In this document: positions 5,640 to 8,941 of the stretch, in pieces
Position numbering within the stretch: the first letter of the stretch is position 1
Layout: each line of letters opens with the position of its first letter
Assembly: GCA_002171155.1 (NCBI GenBank)
Contig: NHHF01000060.1
Coordinates: 1-8,941 of the forward strand
Reading direction: 5' to 3'
DNA: 8,941 bases
From: Betaproteobacteria bacterium TMED156
GTDB taxonomy: Bacteria; Pseudomonadota; Gammaproteobacteria; Burkholderiales; Burkholderiaceae_A
Notes under the pieces: generated by a model
Seen by the model: the letters and a program-made list of their open reading frames with translations, nothing else
Databases searched by the model: none
What the model was told of the DNA's origin: nothing
Translations under genes and position numbers: made by a program

Positions 5640-6947
5640 AAAGACTTTGAAGATCTGGTGTTGCCAATTTCACTAAGGCAAACACTCAAAAGCATGAATT
5701 TTTTTGAGCCTACACCAATTCAGGCTCAAGCTATTCCAGCAGCAATTGCTGGAAAAGATATTTTAGGATCAGCTCAAACGGGTACAGGCAAAACAGCTGC
5801 ATTCGGAATCCCATTGATTGTAAATCTTCTCAAAAATTCAACATCTTCTGCTTTGGTTATGACTCCAACAAGAGAATTAGCCAGTCAGGTAATGACACAA
5901 CTTCAATTAATAGCTGGCAATAAATCCCCAATTAAATCAGCTTTGTTGATCGGAGGTGACTCAATCCAAAAACAATTTCGTCAATTACGGAAAAGTCCTA
6001 GTTTGATTGTAGGAACTCCTGGCAGAATAACAGACCACTTGAAAAAGAAAACTCTCAAATTAGACACAACTAATTTTTTGGTTTTAGATGAAACAGATCG
6101 AATGCTAGATATGGGTTTTTCTGAACAAATTGAAATAATTCTTAAATTCATGCCCAAAAGGAGACAAACTCTTTTATTTTCAGCAACTATTCCTGATGAA
6201 ATAGTTAAAATTTCTAAAAGCTTTTTGGTTGATCCCGTAAGAATTGCTGTGAATTCTAAACAGTTAACTCTTCCAAAAATTAAGCAAAACTTAGTGCACA
6301 CTCCAGAGGGGTCTAAATACGAAAAGTTGATATCCGAACTTAATAATTGCGAAGGATCGATAATAGTTTTTATGAGGACTAAGTACAGCACCGAGAGAAT
6401 GGCAGCAAAATTAACAAAAGAGGGTCACAAGGCAAATGCTATCAACGGTGACCTAAGGCAAAACAAAAGAGATAGAGTTTTAAGAAATTTTAGGAACAAA
6501 AAATATCGAATTTTAGTTGCAACGGACGTTGCGTCAAGAGGTCTTGACATCCCTCATATAGAACATGTAATTAATTATGACTTGCCCGAGTGTCCAGAAG
6601 ATTATATTCATAGAATTGGAAGAACTGGGAGAAACGGTGCTGAAGGAAATGCACTGTGTTTTATTACGCCCTCTGACAAAAACAAATGGAATGCTATAGA
6701 CAGGCTCATCAATCCTGGAATTAAGAAAAAAAAAGACAAAAGAAAACCCAAATCTTCAAAGTTTCAAAATTTCAAAAATAAAAACTCTCACAAAGCTAAA
6801 TCCAACAAGAAAAATAAATTTAGTAACGAAATTAGTGACAAAAGAAAAGAGGGTAAAAAAACTATCCACACGGTAAAAAAGAAAAAAAATAAAATATTCA
6901 GAAAAAGAAAACATACAACACACAGTTCCGCTGGAGCTTTTACTTAA
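5637..6947 (+). CDS. DEAD-box (DETD) ATP-dependent RNA helicase, RhlE/CsdA-like, with lysine-rich tail
   Basis: 436-residue cytoplasmic RNA helicase that unwinds short RNA duplexes using ATP, likely in ribosome assembly or RNA turnover and often cold-related. Motifs in order: F4 and Q-motif FFEPTPIQ (22-29); motif I AQTGTGKT (46-53); Ia TPTREL (76-81); GGD (107-109); Ib TPGR (127-130); motif II DETD (151-154) in place of DEAD; III SAT (182-184); IV IIVFMRTK (242-249); V ATDVASRGLDI (295-305); VI HRIGRTGR (325-332). The tail, about 363-426, is strongly lysine-rich with no fold recognised, typical of RNA-binding tails of RhlE relatives. The start is TTG at 5637, with AGGA 6 nt upstream. It puts the conserved aromatic F4 at the expected distance from the Q motif, which supports this choice. 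The 3' end overlaps the convergent gene by 8 bp. A specific symbol (rhlE, csdA, srmB) cannot be chosen safely. Confidence 0.96.
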   Translation: MKDFEDLVLPISLRQTLKSMNFFEPTPIQAQAIPAAIAGKDILGSAQTGTGKTAAFGIPLIVNLLKNSTSSALVMTPTRELASQVMTQLQLIAGNKSPIKSALLIGGDSIQKQFRQLRKSPSLIVGTPGRITDHLKKKTLKLDTTNFLVLDETDRMLDMGFSEQIEIILKFMPKRRQTLLFSATIPDEIVKISKSFLVDPVRIAVNSKQLTLPKIKQNLVHTPEGSKYEKLISELNNCEGSIIVFMRTKYSTERMAAKLTKEGHKANAINGDLRQNKRDRVLRNFRNKKYRILVATDVASRGLDIPHIEHVINYDLPECPEDYIHRIGRTGRNGAEGNALCFITPSDKNKWNAIDRLINPGIKKKKDKRKPKSSKFQNFKNKNSHKAKSNKKNKFSNEISDKRKEGKKTIHTVKKKKNKIFRKRKHTTHSSAGAFT

Positions 6948-7329
6948 TAGCACAAGAAAATCTTTTATCATCTTTACCATCCAACATACGATAAATTGTA
7001 GCTGAAAAGAATTTTCCGTCGATCATATAACTACTGGAGCTCGAAAAAATTTTTTCAGATATGCACTCCCAATTTGTAATATCTTTGATTTCACAATTTT
7101 CAAAATTATCTGAGATTGAGTTGTTTTGAATTTTCTCCACAAAATATATTTTTTTTGAATTTGACTTAGGAGTTGCACTAAATTCAATTGTTCCAGCAAG
7201 GCTACAGATCTCTGAACAGTTGACAGCTGACTCCTTGTTTGGACAATCGTAATAATTAAGGGTTAGTGAACTAACTGCTGCTGAAATTAGGATTAGAAAT
7301 GTTCCTAATACAAATTTTTTTTTAATCAT
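6940..7329 (-). CDS. Small exported six-cysteine protein, function unknown (six-Cys family member 2)
   Basis: 129 residues, with a signal peptide (MIKKKFVLGTFLILISAAVSS) probably cleaved around residues 18-22. The mature chain has cysteines at 29, 38, 42, 79, 89 and 126. The steps 9, 4, 37 and 10 are identical to those of the protein at 4582-4998. Shared blocks are C-x2-AG-x-I-x-F, ENCEIKDITNWEC at 77-89, MIDG at 102-105 and a final F-x-CA. The other copy has about nine more residues between the fifth and last Cys. ATG 7329 overlaps the end of the upstream four-Cys gene by 8 nt (ATGATTAA), so translation is probably coupled and the two proteins may act together (inference). Its stop region overlaps the helicase stop tail to tail. 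No known family recognised; a periplasmic disulfide-bonded protein is likely. Confidence 0.8.
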   Translation of the reverse strand: MIKKKFVLGTFLILISAAVSSLTLNYYDCPNKESAVNCSEICSLAGTIEFSATPKSNSKKIYFVEKIQNNSISDNFENCEIKDITNWECISEKIFSSSSSYMIDGKFFSATIYRMLDGKDDKRFSCAIK

Positions 7330-7816
7330 TTTTATTAAATTCTAGCAATGAGCACTTACCTATTGATACAGAAGGTGTTAGTGACATATTGTTCCAAATG
7401 CGTTTGTTATTAACTGAATATCCGTAAATAAAAGTATGCGATATAAGACGTGACTGTCTACTAAAGTGAACTTCTCCTAATAAACCTTGACATACTACAA
7501 ATCCCCTCTCTTTTGAATTAATACATTCCGAATTAAATTTTTTTTTAACAACTGAATTATTCCCAAAACGGTAAAATAAACCATTACCTTTTTTATCAAT
7601 TTGAAGTATAAATTTGGACTCATTTGCTTTAAAAATTTTTAATTCCCAGACTTTAGAATCATTATTGAATTTAAATCCAGTAGACTGATCCATCACACAA
7701 AAAAATTCTTCTTTGAATCCGGATAATTTTTTGGTTCCGTATTTTTTTACTTGAGCAAATGCACTAGTACAATAAAAAATAGTAAAAAGCATGAGTAATA
7801 TATTTTTAGTTTTCAT
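7322..7816 (-). CDS. Small exported four-cysteine protein, function unknown (four-Cys family member 3, divergent)
   Basis: 164 residues. The signal peptide MKTKNILLMLFTIFYCTSAFA is cleaved after AFA at residue 21. Mature cysteines lie at 40, 98, 109 and 155: EFFC, SEC, VVC and IGKCSLL. A polar middle has GFKFNNDSKVWELKIF at 47-62, and a stretch after C109 (EVHFSRQSRLISHTFIYGY) reads like alternating beta strands. The C...C-x10-C...C plan resembles the proteins at 4101 and 5049 but is longer and looser, so membership in the same family is tentative. The gene begins 20 nt downstream of the broken ammonium transporter gene and overlaps the following six-Cys gene by 8 nt. No strong ribosome site is seen before ATG 7816. 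Function unknown. Confidence 0.78.
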   Translation of the reverse strand: MKTKNILLMLFTIFYCTSAFAQVKKYGTKKLSGFKEEFFCVMDQSTGFKFNNDSKVWELKIFKANESKFILQIDKKGNGLFYRFGNNSVVKKKFNSECINSKERGFVVCQGLLGEVHFSRQSRLISHTFIYGYSVNNKRIWNNMSLTPSVSIGKCSLLEFNKND

Positions 7817-7836
7817 CTGTTAAAAAATTTATTTTA

Positions 7837-8941
7837 CTAATCAATTACCTTATCAGAACTCGCAGATACCCTGTAAATCGATATATCACCTCCAACAAAT
7901 TCATCTTCATCATCTAGTCTAAAATCAATAGTAAATTTAAGAGTTCCATATATAATCAAAGCACCCATTATGGAGACAAAAATAACAAATCGAGTTCCAT
8001 AAAGTTGGGCAAGAAGACTGACCCCACCTAATCCTCCAAAAATTTCTAAACCGAATATTCCACAAGCAACAAATCCATAAGCTCTGCAAATGTCATGAAG
8101 GGGCCATACACCTAAAACATCATCAACATTTGGACTTTTTTGTGTGTAAGTAAACATTTTTACAAACAAAAAACCTGCTCCCAATCCAACAATTAAAGAA
8201 CACATATGACGCATGATATCACTTACGGCACACACGGCAACTAATCCAGCAGATGGACTATTCTGGACAAAACCGAAACATTCTGGATGTAATTAATGCA
8301 GCTATAGTTCCTCCAGCAAGTGCCATAAAAGTATTAATTTCAACTAGACCAGATATGTCTCCAATTTTTTGAGCAATCATTTCATTGAACCCAAACCAAC
8401 CAATTAAAAGAATTCAACTTCCAAGGACTAATAATGAAATACTGCTTGGGGGACGAGAGGCAATCATACTATCTCTATGAAGAACTTTTCTTGCACCTTG
8501 TAAAATGACTGCAACAAATGTCATCCATTCATTAGTACCATGTACTTCAACAGAACCCGCAAAATCGTGAAAATCACTTCCAGTTAGTGAATTGATGTAA
8601 TATTAAAAACTGTAATTATTACTCCATACCATTACTTCAACTAATGGGCACACAAAAACAACTGCTAGCCCTGTAGCTATTAGTTGTGGAATAAATTTGG
8701 CCCTCTCAGCTATACCTCCATAAATAATTGCAGGTATAGCTGCAGCAAAGGTGAAAAGAAAGAAAAATTTAGTCGGCTCATATCCACTATTTACAGTCAG
8801 TTCAGAAGCAGACAATAAAAAAGTGGTTCCATATGCAATAAAATATCCAATAAAAAAATAAGCTAATTCACTAAAAGAAAGGTCTAAAATGATTTTCACT
8901 AAAGCATTTACCTGGTTTTTATGCCTTACAACACCAACTTC
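7837..8941 (-). pseudogene. amt: Ammonium transporter (Amt family) pseudogene: two in-frame stops and one frameshift; 5' end outside window
   Basis: Reading leftward from the right edge, the frame shows Amt family sequence: VRHKNQVNALVK, YFFIGYFIAYG, and FFFLFTFAAAIPAI followed by GGIAERAKF and PLVEVMVW. It meets TAA at 8603-8605 (likely a former Gln codon), then continues in the same frame with GSDFHDFAGSVEVHG and FVAVILQGARK. It meets TGA at 8414-8416, where LGS-stop-ILLIGWFGFN shows a lost Trp. Near 8275-8281 the frame slips by one inserted base (or two deleted). The rest reads GFVQNSPSAGLVAV, DDVLGVWPLHDICRAYG, GGLGGVSLLAQL and a normal acidic C-terminus ending at 7837. Both conserved pore-region His positions (VEVH, PLHD) remain, but flanking conserved glycines are replaced. 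The intact product would be an inner-membrane NH4+/NH3 channel. Several independent lesions plus drift argue for true decay rather than sequencing error. Confidence 0.9.

Noticed and set aside
5981..6391. 136-residue minus-strand frame inside the helicase gene, and a similar one at 6756-6980
   Set aside because: Antisense to conserved helicase motifs or to the lysine-rich tail, whose A-rich codons become Phe/Leu-rich on the other strand; no independent support.
7837..8235. A stand-alone 132-residue membrane protein starting at GTG 8235
   Set aside because: The frame extends upstream to about 8274 with Amt-like sequence (GFVQNSPSAGLVAV); it is the 3' part of the amt pseudogene.
8414..8416. 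TGA read as tryptophan (recoded genetic code) in the ammonium transporter frame
   Set aside because: The same gene also has a TAA stop and a frameshift, and the intact genes here use TGG for Trp, so pseudogenisation explains it better.
8603..8899. A separate 98-residue membrane protein starting at GTG 8899
   Set aside because: The same frame is open and Amt-like from the GTG to the window edge (VRHKNQVNALV precedes), so the GTG is internal and the piece belongs to the broken amt gene.

Overview
This 8.9 kb window is visibly AT-rich and gene-dense. It carries bacterial housekeeping and transport genes with very short spacers, occasional TTG starts and weak ribosome binding sites. The gene mix is Na+-coupled carboxylate and amino-acid carriers, glycerol kinase, an RhlE-type DEAD-box helicase, an ammonium transporter and several small exported proteins. 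That fits a streamlined Gram-negative bacterium, most likely a marine proteobacterium. This is inference from style and content; there is no rRNA or other taxonomic marker here.

Region by region. (1) Positions 1-2389, minus strand, hold a two-gene transporter operon: a DAACS (GltP/GltPh-type) carrier is followed after 6 nt by an SLC13/DASS anion carrier that runs off the left edge. (2) A 65-bp divergent spacer leads to a complete glycerol kinase (glpK) on the plus strand at 2455-3948. (3) Positions 3949-5414 hold a cluster of small exported proteins: a previously hidden 45-residue membrane protein, a lipoprotein, a six-cysteine exported protein, and a divergent four-cysteine exported protein. 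(4) Positions 5637-6947 encode a DEAD-box RNA helicase with a TTG start, a DETD motif II and a lysine-rich tail. Its 3' end overlaps the next, convergent gene by 8 bp. (5) Positions 6940-7816, minus strand, encode two more exported cysteine proteins with overlapping reading frames. (6) Positions 7837-8941, minus strand, are the remains of an ammonium transporter gene, broken by two in-frame stops and one frameshift, with its 5' end outside the window.

The most unusual content is the set of five small exported cysteine proteins flanking the helicase on both sides. By eye they fall into two sequence families. The six-cysteine pair (4582-4998 and 6940-7329) has identical spacing over its first five cysteines and a shared ECxIxDxxNWxC-like block, so its homology is convincing. 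The four-cysteine set (4101-4487, 5049-5414, 7322-7816) shares a looser C...C-x8/10-C...C plan. I recognise no named family for either. They look like a local, duplicated array of disulfide-stabilised periplasmic or surface proteins of unknown role.

The metabolic genes suggest uptake of acidic amino acids and/or dicarboxylates and phosphorylation of glycerol. The ammonium transporter copy is decaying, which implies that the cell has another ammonium route or no longer needs this one. I saw no tRNA, rRNA, CRISPR array, insertion sequence or riboswitch. The longest stretch without a gene is the 222-bp leader before the helicase.
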